Shown: positions 9,323 through 19,281, counted from the stretch's first letter. The stretch is 64,000 nucleotides of DNA from Sediminibacterium sp. (GCF_019264485.1 NZ_JAHVAA010000011.1:620001-684000); one strand, 5' to 3'. A program made the numbers and translations. The notes: a model not told the origin generated them from the letters alone.

Positions 9323-9371
9323 CTTGTAGCTTGTGACTTGCAGCTTCAAGCCACAAGCTACAAGCTGCAAG
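9323..9371. repeat. In-phase 7-mer palindromic word array (CTTGNNG family) between convergent genes
   Basis: CTTGTAG|CTTGTGA|CTTGCAG|CTTCAAG|CCACAAG|CTACAAG|CTGCAAG; stem 9323-9339 / 9348-9364 pairs 16 of 17. Confidence 0.95.
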
Positions 9372-9384
9372 AGATTCTGCCTTA

Positions 9385-9789
9385 CTACCAGTAAAAAGCC
9401 ATATCCAGTTCCATATCCGGATGAAGGCTTCTTTCAACCGGGCAGGTACGGGCAGTGCGTTCAAGTAGTTCTTTGGTTTTATCGTCGAGTTGCAGTGTTG
9501 ATGGAAAATATACGTGTGTAATGATCTTGCCGATTCGACGGGGATCACTCAACATAATTTTGGTGGTATCAACACGGGTGCCATCCAGATCAATGTTCAA
9601 AGTGCGTGCCTTAATGGCCATGGTGGTAACCATACAGGTGCTTAGGGCTGTAGCTACGAGGTCGGTAGGAGAGAAACGCTCACCTTTACCCTGGTTATCG
9701 GTAGGGGCATCGGTTTCAATACTGGTTCCGCTCTGAAGATGGGTAGCGATGGTTCGCAACTCACCTTTATAAATAATTTGTGAAGTCAT
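9385..9789 (-). CDS. OsmC family protein
   Basis: MTSQIIYKGELRTIATHLQSGTSIETDAPTDNQGKGERFSPTDLVATALSTCMVTTMAI...RTCPVERSLHPD. Confidence 0.92.
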   Translation of the reverse strand: MTSQIIYKGELRTIATHLQSGTSIETDAPTDNQGKGERFSPTDLVATALSTCMVTTMAIKARTLNIDLDGTRVDTTKIMLSDPRRIGKIITHVYFPSTLQLDDKTKELLERTARTCPVERSLHPDMELDMAFYW

Positions 9790-9828
9790 TGCGTCAATTT
9801 TGCTATAAATTTACAAGTAACAAATCTA

Positions 9829-10656
9829 ATGGAAGTGAAGAAGCTATTTATCATTGTTAGTCTCCTCGGTTCAGTTGCCATTTCTGCACAACAGAAAACG
9901 CAGTCACCGGCCCAAATGGAGAAAGCCAGGAAAAAGGCAGAGAGAAAGGAAAAGATCAATCAAATGATCAAACAGGAAGAGGAGGGTGCCCTTGTTTTTA
10001 ATAAACAGGGATCATTCAGCTTCAAATTCAATTCAGACGGATGGGGCATGTTTTATGAACGTGGTAAATATAAAACCGTCACCAAAACCAATCTCTGGTG
10101 GATTGAATTGGGTGAACACAAGCATCCCAAAGAAGAAAAAGTGCCTACTATCAGTGCTTCAGGCGGTTTTCTGATTGTTTCCAGCTATATATATGGTAAG
10201 CGAAATAATTTCTACAACCTTAAATTAGGTCTGGGTCAACAAAAACTGATCGGAGGGAAGGGAAATAAAAATGGGGTAGCGGTTTCAGCCATTTATGGTG
10301 GCGGTCTTACGGCTGGTCTTCTGAAACCTTACTATATCGAGATTCAAAACCCCAACAACAATAAGCAGGAACAGATTAAATACGATAATAACGATAACCT
10401 GTTTTTGGATCCTACCATTATCCTCGGCCGTGGTGGGCTCACCAAGGGTTTTGGCGAAATGAAATTCGTTCCCGGCGCCCATGTAAGAACGGCTCTTCGG
10501 TTTGATTATGGCCGTTACAATGAAGTGGTATCTGCACTGGAAGTGGGCTTAAATGCAGAATATTATTCACAGAAAATGCCCATTTTATTACTAAATAAGG
10601 AAAAATCATTCTTTTTTAACGCCTATGTAGCCCTCACTTTTGGTAAGCGAAAGTGA
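9829..10656 (+). CDS. Hypothetical secreted / outer-membrane-like protein
   Basis: 275 aa with signal-peptide-like N-terminus; family not recognised. Confidence 0.7.
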   Translation: MEVKKLFIIVSLLGSVAISAQQKTQSPAQMEKARKKAERKEKINQMIKQEEEGALVFNKQGSFSFKFNSDGWGMFYERGKYKTVTKTNLWWIELGEHKHPKEEKVPTISASGGFLIVSSYIYGKRNNFYNLKLGLGQQKLIGGKGNKNGVAVSAIYGGGLTAGLLKPYYIEIQNPNNNKQEQIKYDNNDNLFLDPTIILGRGGLTKGFGEMKFVPGAHVRTALRFDYGRYNEVVSALEVGLNAEYYSQKMPILLLNKEKSFFFNAYVALTFGKRK

Positions 10657-10687
10657 CCTATTTTTGTGGTTTGAAAGTCAGTCAGAA

Positions 10688-10812
10688 AGACCGGAAGTCG
10701 GAAAGTCCGAAAGAAGGTGCTCTGATATGCAGGAGACTTGTAAAACAATTACAGGTACTCGTTAATTAAACTTTCAATCTTTCGGACTTTCGGACTTCCC
10801 GACTTCCGGTCT
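10688..10812. repeat. 8-mer word array hairpin upstream of lipA
   Basis: Left AGACCGGA|AGTCGGAA|AGTCCGAA; right CTTTCGGA|CTTTCGGA|CTTCCCGA|CTTCCGGT|CT, with CTTTCAAT immediately before. Confidence 0.93.
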
Positions 10813-10826
10813 AAAAAAGGAGTTAC

Positions 10827-11762
10827 ATGCAAGAGTTACCCGTTGTTGCTAAAATTGATCCCGCCAGTTCCAAAATACAAAAACCTTCCTGGTTAAGGGT
10901 TAAACTACCCATTGGTGAAAGTTATAAGCATGTTCGCGGATTGGTGGATACCCATAAGCTGCATACTATCTGTGAAAGTGGTAATTGTCCAAATATGGGA
11001 GAGTGCTGGGGAGAAGGTACGGCCACATTTATGATTCTCGGAAATGTATGTACGCGTAGCTGTGGCTTTTGTGCAGTAGCTACCGGCAGACCTGAACCGG
11101 TGGATTGGGATGAACCCCAGCGTGTGGCAGAAGCCATACACCTCATGAAAGTAAAACATGCAGTATTAACCAGCGTAGATAGAGATGAATTGAAAGATGG
11201 AGGTTCCATTATCTGGTACAATACCATCAAGGCAGTTAAAAACCTGAATCCTGATACCACACTTGAAACACTGATCCCCGATTTTAAAGGTTATGCCGAT
11301 CAGGTACAACGTATTATTGATGCTGCCCCTGAAGTAGTGAGTCATAATATGGAAACCGTAGAACGTTTAACGCGTCAGGTAAGGGTACAGGCCAAATACC
11401 AGAGGAGTCTGGAAGTGCTGAACCTGCTGAAAAAAGGAGGTATGCGTACCAAAACAGGAATGATGCTGGGTCTCGGTGAAACCAAAGAAGAAGTAGTACA
11501 AAGTATGAAGGATCTGGTGAATGTGGGTTGTGATGTGCTTACCCTGGGGCAATATCTTCAACCCACTAAGAAACATTTAGCCGTTCAGCGTTTTGTGCAT
11601 CCTGATGAGTTTGCGGAACTGCGAGAGATAGGATACGATCTCGGATTTGATTATGTAGAGAGCGGTCCCTTGGTACGTTCCTCTTACCATAGCGAGAAAC
11701 ACGTAATTAAAGGATGGGGAAGGAACAAATGGATGGAAGAGAAAGCTGCCATGGTGGGTTGA
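10827..11762 (+). CDS. lipA: Lipoyl synthase
   Basis: [41 protein letters not shown], the two Cys clusters of LipA. Confidence 0.97.
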   Translation: MQELPVVAKIDPASSKIQKPSWLRVKLPIGESYKHVRGLVDTHKLHTICESGNCPNMGECWGEGTATFMILGNVCTRSCGFCAVATGRPEPVDWDEPQRVAEAIHLMKVKHAVLTSVDRDELKDGGSIIWYNTIKAVKNLNPDTTLETLIPDFKGYADQVQRIIDAAPEVVSHNMETVERLTRQVRVQAKYQRSLEVLNLLKKGGMRTKTGMMLGLGETKEEVVQSMKDLVNVGCDVLTLGQYLQPTKKHLAVQRFVHPDEFAELREIGYDLGFDYVESGPLVRSSYHSEKHVIKGWGRNKWMEEKAAMVG

Positions 11763-11797
11763 GTGAGTAGTGAATAGTTAGTACTGATTGAACTGAT
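11763..11797 (+). repeat. 7-mer word array (GTGAGTA family) directly after lipA stop
   Basis: GTGAGTA|GTGAATA|GTTAGTA|CTGATTG|AACTGAT. Confidence 0.65.
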
Positions 11798-11886
11798 TAT
11801 TATGGTTGAACATCAAACTGCACATGCGTATATTTTAAATAGTCTTCTCAGTTTTTCTGCCGGCACTCGCTAATATATCACTATCA

Positions 11887-12597
11887 ATGATAGCAAAGGA
11901 ACAGAATCAGGCTTTACTGACAGTTGGGAATGCAGCATTAAAAAATCCTGCCTGGGTTGATTATGCGAATTACTGTTTTGACAGAGAAAAAGGCCTTCGA
12001 AAGCAAGCATTCCATCAGCTTGATAATTTTCTGAAATCTACAGACAGTTGGACCGAAGAAAGAAAAAAGGAGTTTGTACAATTCCTCTTCCCTTTTATGG
12101 AAACAGTGCAGGACGCTGACTATGGTCCTTTTCCTCAACTGCTAAGTGAGCAACTGGTTAAGCCTGTTCTGGAGAAATGGTGTGAAACGGAGAAAACAGA
12201 TGCAAGGCCATTCCGATGGTTTGGTACATATTATCGCAGTGAAGAATATTTGTTTAAAGCTTTGGATATTGATCCTGCGGATGATATTGCAAGGAAGATA
12301 ATTTTAAAAAACTGGACAGACAGTATTAATTATTCTCTTCATCATTTACCGGAATATTATATTGGAGATCCTATAGAAGATATACAACTCGCCGAAAAAA
12401 TAAAAATACAAATTGACCAATTAGCTACTGCTTCGCAACGTGAACATTGGGTAAACATACTCGAGGCTGATATGGAGCTTGTAAGAAATTATATTGAATG
12501 GCAGACATCCGGGCATAAGAATTTCGCGGAGTGGGGACTGGAAAATAAAAAGAAAACCGGTTACGATACAATACAAACATATTACTACGAGAAATAA
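11887..12597 (+). CDS. Hypothetical protein
   Basis: 236-aa ORF with good coding character; family not recognised. Confidence 0.65.
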   Translation: MIAKEQNQALLTVGNAALKNPAWVDYANYCFDREKGLRKQAFHQLDNFLKSTDSWTEERKKEFVQFLFPFMETVQDADYGPFPQLLSEQLVKPVLEKWCETEKTDARPFRWFGTYYRSEEYLFKALDIDPADDIARKIILKNWTDSINYSLHHLPEYYIGDPIEDIQLAEKIKIQIDQLATASQREHWVNILEADMELVRNYIEWQTSGHKNFAEWGLENKKKTGYDTIQTYYYEK

Positions 12598-12619
12598 GAG
12601 CATTTATTCTGATATTTTT

Positions 12620-13576
12620 ATGAGCAAAAAAATATACTTCCTGCTGTTTCATGTAATTCTTATTTCTGGATTACAGGCACAAATAAAATGGATAAATGTC
12701 GACTCGCTGTTTCAGCCCTTACCATCATCCGTTCATGTGTACAAAACCACTGATTTTTTAGATGGCAAGTTCAATATAGCCTATTATGTGAGTGTTGACC
12801 TGAACGATAAAAAACTTGATCTGACAACAGCGGTAGGCAATGGTAAAAGATATACGCCTGCAGCATATTTTGAGCAACAAAATCAACCACTACTCGTTAT
12901 GAACACTACTTTCTTTGAATTCGTTCATAACAGTAACCTCAATGTGGTCATCAACAATGGTAAACTGTTATCGTATCAACAACATACAATTGCAGGCAGG
13001 GGAAAGGATACACTTACTTACCGCCATCCTTTTGGCAGTGCAATTGGTATCAGTAAAAAGAGAAAGGCAGATATTGCCTGGCTTTACACCGATACTGCTC
13101 AACTGGTAGCTTATGCAAGTCAGACGCCTGTTTCCTTTTTTAAAGACAGTATTGCAGATCCGCCAGCAAAGGAAATGCTGAAGAAAGGGGTATTCAAAAA
13201 ATGGAAAATGAAAACGGCTGTTGGGGGAGGCCCCGTACTGGTACAAAATGGTGAAATCAGTATCTCTAATAACCAGGAAATAAAATTTGCAGGTAAGGCT
13301 ATCGATGATAAACACCCGCGTTCAGCGATGGGTTACACAAAAGAGGGCAAACTTATATTCATGGTAATTGAAGGACGGTTTCCGGGAAAAGCAGAAGGAG
13401 CCACACTTACACAAACAGCTCAGTTGTTAAAAGATATTGGCTGCTTAGAAGCCCTTAACCTCGACGGTGGTGGTAGCAGTTGTTTACTCATCAACGGCAA
13501 AGAAACCATCACCCCAAGTGATAAAACAGGACAAAGGGCGGTGCCGGCAGTGTTTGTGGTTAAGAAAAAATTGTAA
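12620..13576 (+). CDS. Phosphodiester glycosidase (NAGPA-like) family secreted protein
   Basis: MSKKIYFLLFHVILISGLQAQ signal peptide; ...AVGGGPVLVQNGE...HPRSAMGYTKEGKLIFMVIEGR...EALNLDGGGSSCLLINGK. Confidence 0.88.
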   Translation: MSKKIYFLLFHVILISGLQAQIKWINVDSLFQPLPSSVHVYKTTDFLDGKFNIAYYVSVDLNDKKLDLTTAVGNGKRYTPAAYFEQQNQPLLVMNTTFFEFVHNSNLNVVINNGKLLSYQQHTIAGRGKDTLTYRHPFGSAIGISKKRKADIAWLYTDTAQLVAYASQTPVSFFKDSIADPPAKEMLKKGVFKKWKMKTAVGGGPVLVQNGEISISNNQEIKFAGKAIDDKHPRSAMGYTKEGKLIFMVIEGRFPGKAEGATLTQTAQLLKDIGCLEALNLDGGGSSCLLINGKETITPSDKTGQRAVPAVFVVKKKL

Positions 13577-13581
13577 ATCTT

Positions 13582-13685
13582 AAGCAATAAGTTACAAGCT
13601 ACAAGCAACAAGCCTCAAGCTGCAAGAAAATAAATGTTTATCAACACAGATCAACTTGTAGCTTGAGGCTTGTTGCTTGTAGCTT
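13582..13685. repeat. 7-mer word array hairpin (AAGCNNC / CTTGNNG family) between convergent genes
   Basis: 31-bp arms 13596-13626 and 13655-13685 pair at 30 of 31 positions; left array starts with AAGCAAT|AAGTTAC at 13582; right arm followed by T run. Confidence 0.97.
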
Positions 13686-13692
13686 TTTTCCA

Positions 13693-14670
13693 CTAATTCT
13701 TCTCCCACACCAATGCAGAAGCACCTAAAATTGCCGCATCAGATTCCTTCAGATGACTTACCAGTATTTTTACTTTGTTCTGGAACACCTGAATCAGGTT
13801 GTCTTCCATGCTTTCGCGGGTAGGCTTTAAAATAAGGTCACCGGCTTTGGTAAGACCACCGAATAATACGATGGCTTCCGGACTTGAGAACATCACAAAA
13901 TTGGCAAGGGCAAGACCTAATATTTTACCGGTATATTCAAAAATTTCTTTGGCCAGTTCATCACCTTCCATCGCAGCGTCATATACTTTTCTGGAATCGA
14001 TTTCATCTTTTGGTACATTTCTCAACCAACTGGGCTGATCGCTTTTCTCCAGTAGTTCCAGTGTGGTAAGGCGTACACCCGTTGCTGATGCATAACTTTC
14101 CAGCGATCCGCGTTTACCGGTACCATCGTGTAATCGTCCATCAGGAATAATGATCGTATGTCCCAACTCACCTGCAAAACCATCATGACCATATACCAGC
14201 TTTCCATTGGCAACAATGCCACTGCCTACACCAGTACCGAGGGTAATCATAATAAAATCGTTCATACCCTGTGCTGCGCCATACATCATTTCGCCAATGG
14301 CGGCCGCATTGGCGTCGTTGGTAAGTGTTACAGGTAATTTAAATTTATCTTCTATGAGTTTGGCCAGTGGAATAATACCTTTCCAGGGAAGATTAGGGGC
14401 ATATTCAATAGTACCGGTATAAAAATTTCCATTAGGGGCGCCAACGCCAATACCTTTCATTCTTCCAATACCACCAGCTTTGGCAATCAATTCAGATAAT
14501 AGACTGTGTAATTCATCAATGAATGAGTCTACTTCTGCATGTTTGCGGGTCGACATTTCGTTGGAGAATAAAACATTCCCAATCCGGTCTACAATACCAA
14601 ATTTGGTTCCTGTACCTCCAATATCAATACCTATTGCAAGTGGTTCTAAAGATGTTGTATTGCTAGCCAT
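13693..14670 (-). CDS. ROK family kinase (glucokinase-like)
   Basis: IGIDIGGTGTKFGIVD, LTNDANAAAIGE, LGTGVGSGIV, GHTIIIPDGRLHDGTGKRGSLESYAS. Confidence 0.9.
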   Translation of the reverse strand: MASNTTSLEPLAIGIDIGGTGTKFGIVDRIGNVLFSNEMSTRKHAEVDSFIDELHSLLSELIAKAGGIGRMKGIGVGAPNGNFYTGTIEYAPNLPWKGIIPLAKLIEDKFKLPVTLTNDANAAAIGEMMYGAAQGMNDFIMITLGTGVGSGIVANGKLVYGHDGFAGELGHTIIIPDGRLHDGTGKRGSLESYASATGVRLTTLELLEKSDQPSWLRNVPKDEIDSRKVYDAAMEGDELAKEIFEYTGKILGLALANFVMFSSPEAIVLFGGLTKAGDLILKPTRESMEDNLIQVFQNKVKILVSHLKESDAAILGASALVWEKN

Positions 14671-14697
14671 ATCAAATCAAATTTGTCGTCCACAAAA

Positions 14698-16305
14698 TTA
14701 ATGTCCACCGCTTACTTGCGCATCGAAATCAAGTCCCTGTGATTGTAATACTTTTTTCATTTTAATTGCCAGGAAACCAAGGAAAGCAAAACAACCGGCA
14801 GCAAGTAAATAAGACCGATGCATACCAACCGATTCAAGATCGCCGATAGCACCCTGTAATGGAGGAATAATGGCACCTCCGAGAATCATCATAATCAGGA
14901 ACGCCGAACCCTGGCTGGTGTATTTACCAAGTCCGCCAACGCCTAATGAGAATATGCAGGGCCACATCACAGAACAGCAGAGTCCGCCAGCCATTAAGGC
15001 ATAAACTGAAACAATGCCACTCGTAAACACACCTACCAACATGGCCACTGTTGCCAGTATGGAAACAGCCAGCAATGTTTTTGCAGGTTTTTCCTGTCCG
15101 TAGAAAAAAGCAATCAGCGTAATGATAATACATACAGCATATCCCCATAAATCACTGATATCACTTCCATAGAGCGAGTTTACACCCAGTACTACCATAA
15201 AAGCAATAAAAGGAACCACAATGGTAAGTATCCTTCGCATGCTGGCCGATACATTAAAAACACTAATGGCTCCCGTCCACCGGCCAATCATCAGGCTCCC
15301 CCAATAAAGGGAAATATATTTCGAGATCATGCTTTCATCAAGTCCCATTTCAGTGAGATAACCGGGGGTTTTTAACAGCGCACCAAAATTATTGTCGATG
15401 GTAACTTCCACACCTACATATACAAAAATGCCAATCATCCCATAAATTAATTGTTGGTATTTCATGGCACCCCAGCCTGCATTGTTTTTAACGGCACTGG
15501 CATTTGAATAAAATAAAATTCCTACAACCGACACCAGCGCTATTAATAATAAAGTGAGTTTAGGCACTTCGGTTAATTGTCCGACTACAATAATGGCACC
15601 GATCAATAAAGTCATGATGGTTAAAGAAGCGGCTGCTTTATTTGCTTTTTCAAATTTCTCGTCATTCTTGCCATCGGGTAATTTGGAGAAGGCAAAAAAC
15701 AATGCTACCAATGCAAAGACTCCAGCTACAATCAGGTATAAGACATTGATATTTGTAACAGTTACTTCGCTTTGTTCACCGCCAATAGAACCAAAAAGGA
15801 AAAAACTAACGATAATAGGTCCCAGTGTGGTACCCAGTGAGTTTACTCCTCCTGCCAGGTTAAGTCGGTGTGCACCTGTAGATGCATCACCTAAAGAGAT
15901 AGCAAAGGGTTGAGCTGATGTTTGTTGAAGGGAGAATCCGAGTGCCACTACAAAAAAGGAAGCCAGTAAGGCAGGAAATGAATTGGCATTTGCAGATGGA
16001 ATAATCAGTAATGCACCTGCTACAGATATCCATAATCCATAAATAATACCTTTTTTATATCCGATTTTGTTGAGGATATCATAACCCAAAACGTTAGAAG
16101 ATATAAACAGAATCAGTGATCCTATAAAATAAGCCCCATAGAATGCGGAGCCGATTAATTGAGATTGGAACTGGTTGAGCTGAAAATGTGTTTTACAGAA
16201 TGGAATCAGGATACTGTTTGAAGCTGCAATAAATCCCCAGAAGAAAAAAACGATGACAAGTGTTGCAAGTGCACTTGTATTAGTGGGTTGTTTTGGTTGG
16301 GTCAT
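14698..16305 (-). CDS. Sugar MFS transporter, FucP-like
   Basis: 535 aa multi-pass; FFFWGFIAASNSILIPFCKTHFQLNQFQSQLIGSAFYGAYFIGSL; NLAGGVNSLGTTLGPIIVS. Confidence 0.85.
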   Translation of the reverse strand: MTQPKQPTNTSALATLVIVFFFWGFIAASNSILIPFCKTHFQLNQFQSQLIGSAFYGAYFIGSLILFISSNVLGYDILNKIGYKKGIIYGLWISVAGALLIIPSANANSFPALLASFFVVALGFSLQQTSAQPFAISLGDASTGAHRLNLAGGVNSLGTTLGPIIVSFFLFGSIGGEQSEVTVTNINVLYLIVAGVFALVALFFAFSKLPDGKNDEKFEKANKAAASLTIMTLLIGAIIVVGQLTEVPKLTLLLIALVSVVGILFYSNASAVKNNAGWGAMKYQQLIYGMIGIFVYVGVEVTIDNNFGALLKTPGYLTEMGLDESMISKYISLYWGSLMIGRWTGAISVFNVSASMRRILTIVVPFIAFMVVLGVNSLYGSDISDLWGYAVCIIITLIAFFYGQEKPAKTLLAVSILATVAMLVGVFTSGIVSVYALMAGGLCCSVMWPCIFSLGVGGLGKYTSQGSAFLIMMILGGAIIPPLQGAIGDLESVGMHRSYLLAAGCFAFLGFLAIKMKKVLQSQGLDFDAQVSGGH

Positions 16306-16430
16306 AACAATCGGTCGTTTAATGTGGGCTGTAAAATAACGAGAAAAATCAGCCTGAAAAATTTTAAAGTAGAATTTGACAGTACCATTTTACTTCCTAA
16401 CTTGAAAGCAAATCAGACAAACTGCTGTTC

Positions 16431-17846
16431 ATGGAGATCATTCATGTGAGTGCCGAATGTTATCCGGTAGCCAAAGCTGGCGGACTGGGAGATGTGGTAG
16501 GGGCACTTCCTAAATACCAGGTTAAAGCCGGCCATATTGCCAAAGTGGTGATGCCTATGTACAGGACCAAGTTCCTGTATGAAAATGACTGGACGGTTGA
16601 TTTTAAAGGGCAGGCGAATTTAGGGAACTGGTTTTTTGATTATACAGTAATCAAGGAAAGCAGTAATAAACTGGGATATGATCTTTACCTGATCGATATC
16701 AATGGACTCCTCGACCGACAAAAGATTTATGGTTATGATGATGATGCGGAAAGATTTACCGCCTTTCAGATTGCTTTTGTTAACTGGATGATTCATTGGG
16801 AACACCAGCCCGATGTAATTCATTGCCATGATTATCATACCGGACTTATTCCTTTTATGATGCAGTATTGTTATGATTATAACGGGCTGAAACGTATTCC
16901 TTCCGTTATTACCATTCATAATGCACAATACCAGGGGTGGATGGGATGGGAGAAGAGTCGTTATATACCACGCTGGGATCTCTGGAAAAGAGGTATGCTC
17001 GACTGGAATGACAACATTAATCCATTGGCATCGGGAATAAAATGCGCCAGTAAGGTAACTACGGTAAGCTGGAGTTATATGGATGAACTCAGGATAAGCT
17101 CAAATGGCCTTGAGAAATTATTTGAATTTGAAAGAGGTAAATGTGTAGGTATATTGAATGGTATAGATAATGAAGTATGGAACCCTGCCACAGATAAATA
17201 CCTCGAACATCATTTCAGTGTTAAAAATGTGGCGACAGGAAAGAAGAAAAATAAAGCTGTTTTATGTGAACGTTTTGGTCTTGATGCAGATAAGCCATTA
17301 TTCGTTTTTATCGGGCGACTGGTAGGAGAGAAAGCTGCTGATATTTTACCCTATGCCATTCGACTGGCGATTGAACAAACACAGGGGCAGGCCAGTTTTC
17401 TGGTATTGGGAAGTGGTGAAACAGCAGTAGAATGGGAGTTTCAGCAAATGACAGAACCTTATAAAGGTGTTTTTAATGTGGTGATTGGCTATGATGAAAC
17501 CCTCAGTCATTTAATGTATGCCGGTGCAGATTTTCTGCTCATGCCCAGCAGGGTAGAACCTTGTGGATTGAACCAGATGTATTCCATGCGTTATGGTACT
17601 GTACCAATTGTAAGGAGTACAGGAGGTTTGCAGGATACGGTGGTAGATATGGGCGATCCGGATGGTTTTGGTATCCGCTTTAATCATGCAACACCTGAAG
17701 ATGTGAACTATTCCATCGGCAGGGCTGTTTCAGTTTATCAGGACAGTACACATATGGAATGGATGCGGAAGCGTATGATGCAGATAGATCATAGCTGGGA
17801 GAGTACGGTGGATGAGTATACCAATGTGTATAAAAGCCTGAAATAA
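16431..17846 (+). CDS. glgA: Glycogen synthase
   Basis: EIIHVSAECYPVAKAGGLGDVVGALPKYQ (KxGGL) and RVEPCGLNQMYSMRYGTVPIVRSTGGLQDTV. Confidence 0.96.
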   Translation: MEIIHVSAECYPVAKAGGLGDVVGALPKYQVKAGHIAKVVMPMYRTKFLYENDWTVDFKGQANLGNWFFDYTVIKESSNKLGYDLYLIDINGLLDRQKIYGYDDDAERFTAFQIAFVNWMIHWEHQPDVIHCHDYHTGLIPFMMQYCYDYNGLKRIPSVITIHNAQYQGWMGWEKSRYIPRWDLWKRGMLDWNDNINPLASGIKCASKVTTVSWSYMDELRISSNGLEKLFEFERGKCVGILNGIDNEVWNPATDKYLEHHFSVKNVATGKKKNKAVLCERFGLDADKPLFVFIGRLVGEKAADILPYAIRLAIEQTQGQASFLVLGSGETAVEWEFQQMTEPYKGVFNVVIGYDETLSHLMYAGADFLLMPSRVEPCGLNQMYSMRYGTVPIVRSTGGLQDTVVDMGDPDGFGIRFNHATPEDVNYSIGRAVSVYQDSTHMEWMRKRMMQIDHSWESTVDEYTNVYKSLK

Positions 17847-17851
17847 AGTTA

Positions 17852-17901
17852 GATTGTTCAATCTTTGATTTTTGGATTTTTAAATCACAGATCGAACAAT
17901 C
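17852..17901. repeat. Imperfect inverted repeat between glgA and glgC
   Basis: GATTGTTCAATCTTTGATTT / AAATCACAGATCGAACAATC, 18 of 20 paired, 10-nt loop. Confidence 0.8.
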
Positions 17902-17925
17902 GGAAAATCTATAAATAACGACCAT

Positions 17926-19209
17926 ATGAACAGTATTTCAACATCTGTATTAGCAGTAATTCTTGGAGGTGGTGCGGGTACCCGGTTGTATCCATTAACG
18001 GCCAGTCGATCCAAACCTGCTGTTCCAATCGCGGGTAAATACCGCCTGGTGGATATACCCATCAGTAACTGTATCAACAGTAATATCAACCGGATGTTTG
18101 TACTGACGCAGTTTAATTCTGCATCATTAAATAAGCATATCAAGAATACCTATCATTTCAGTGCATTCAGCACTGGCTTTGTAGATATACTGGCCGCCGA
18201 ACAAACACCCGATAATCCGGGCTGGTACCAGGGTACTGCAGATGCGGTACGGCAGTCGCTCAGACATATATCCAATATGGATTTTGAGTATATACTGATT
18301 TTAAGTGGAGACCAGTTATACCAGATGGATTTCAGTGAGATGCTTGAAAGCCACAAATCAAAAGGCGCTGATATTTCTATTGCCACTATTCCTGTGAATG
18401 AGAAAGACGCACCCGAATTTGGTATCCTGAAAGCCGATGAAGAAAATTATATCACTTCCTTTATCGAAAAACCCAAAAAAGAATTATTGCCGGAATGGGT
18501 GAGCGATACTGGTGCCGAGATGCAAAAAGCAGGTCGTCACTACCTCGCGTCAATGGGTATATATATATTCAGTAAGAAAGCATTGTATCATTTATTGAGT
18601 GAAGTGCATCCAAATGCTACCGACTTTGGTAAAGAAATTATTCCGGATTCCATTCAGAATTATAAAGTGGTAAGTTTTCAATATGATGGTTACTGGACCG
18701 ATATCGGAAATATCTATTCATTCTACGAGGCCAACCTGGCACTTACACAGGAAATACCACCGTTTAATTTGTTTGATAATACTAAAACCGTATACAGTCG
18801 TGCACGTATGCTGCCACCTGCTAAAATAAGTGGCACCACGCTTGAGAAAACAATCATTGCAGAAGGTTCTATTATTCATGCGAGCAGAATTGAACAAAGT
18901 GTGGTAGGTATCAGATCACGAATTGGTCATGGTACTACAGTGGTAAACAGTTACCTGATGGGTAATGATTATTATGAAACCATTGAAGAAATGGCAACAA
19001 ACACAGCAAAAGGGCTACCCAAAATAGGCATCGGTGAAAGATGTTATATTAAAGATGCCATCATCGATAAAAACTGCAGAATAGGCAATGATGTAAGAAT
19101 CAATGGCGGTAATCATCTGTCAAATACCGACCATGCTTTGTATACAGTAAAAGACGGTATTGTGGTGGTGAAGAAATTAGCAGTACTGCCAGACGGCTTC
19201 GTAATTTAA
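17926..19209 (+). CDS. glgC: Glucose-1-phosphate adenylyltransferase
   Basis: VLAVILGGGAGTRLYPLTASRSKPAVPIAGKYRLVDIPISNCINS. Confidence 0.96.
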   Translation: MNSISTSVLAVILGGGAGTRLYPLTASRSKPAVPIAGKYRLVDIPISNCINSNINRMFVLTQFNSASLNKHIKNTYHFSAFSTGFVDILAAEQTPDNPGWYQGTADAVRQSLRHISNMDFEYILILSGDQLYQMDFSEMLESHKSKGADISIATIPVNEKDAPEFGILKADEENYITSFIEKPKKELLPEWVSDTGAEMQKAGRHYLASMGIYIFSKKALYHLLSEVHPNATDFGKEIIPDSIQNYKVVSFQYDGYWTDIGNIYSFYEANLALTQEIPPFNLFDNTKTVYSRARMLPPAKISGTTLEKTIIAEGSIIHASRIEQSVVGIRSRIGHGTTVVNSYLMGNDYYETIEEMATNTAKGLPKIGIGERCYIKDAIIDKNCRIGNDVRINGGNHLSNTDHALYTVKDGIVVVKKLAVLPDGFVI

Positions 19210-19247
19210 ATGATAGTGATAAAAACACTGCGTAATCTCTGTTACTC

Positions 19248-19281
19248 CTTTCTCTGCGGTAAAAATTCACCGCAGAGAAAG
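19248..19281. terminator. Perfect hairpin downstream of glgC
   Basis: CTTTCTCTGCGGT / ACCGCAGAGAAAG, 13 bp, 8-nt loop; no T tract. Confidence 0.55.

Noticed and set aside
19248-19281. Hairpin after glgC as a member of the heptad word family
   Set aside because: The stem CTTTCTCTGCGGT has no internal 7- or 8-bp periodicity; kept as a terminator-like hairpin only.
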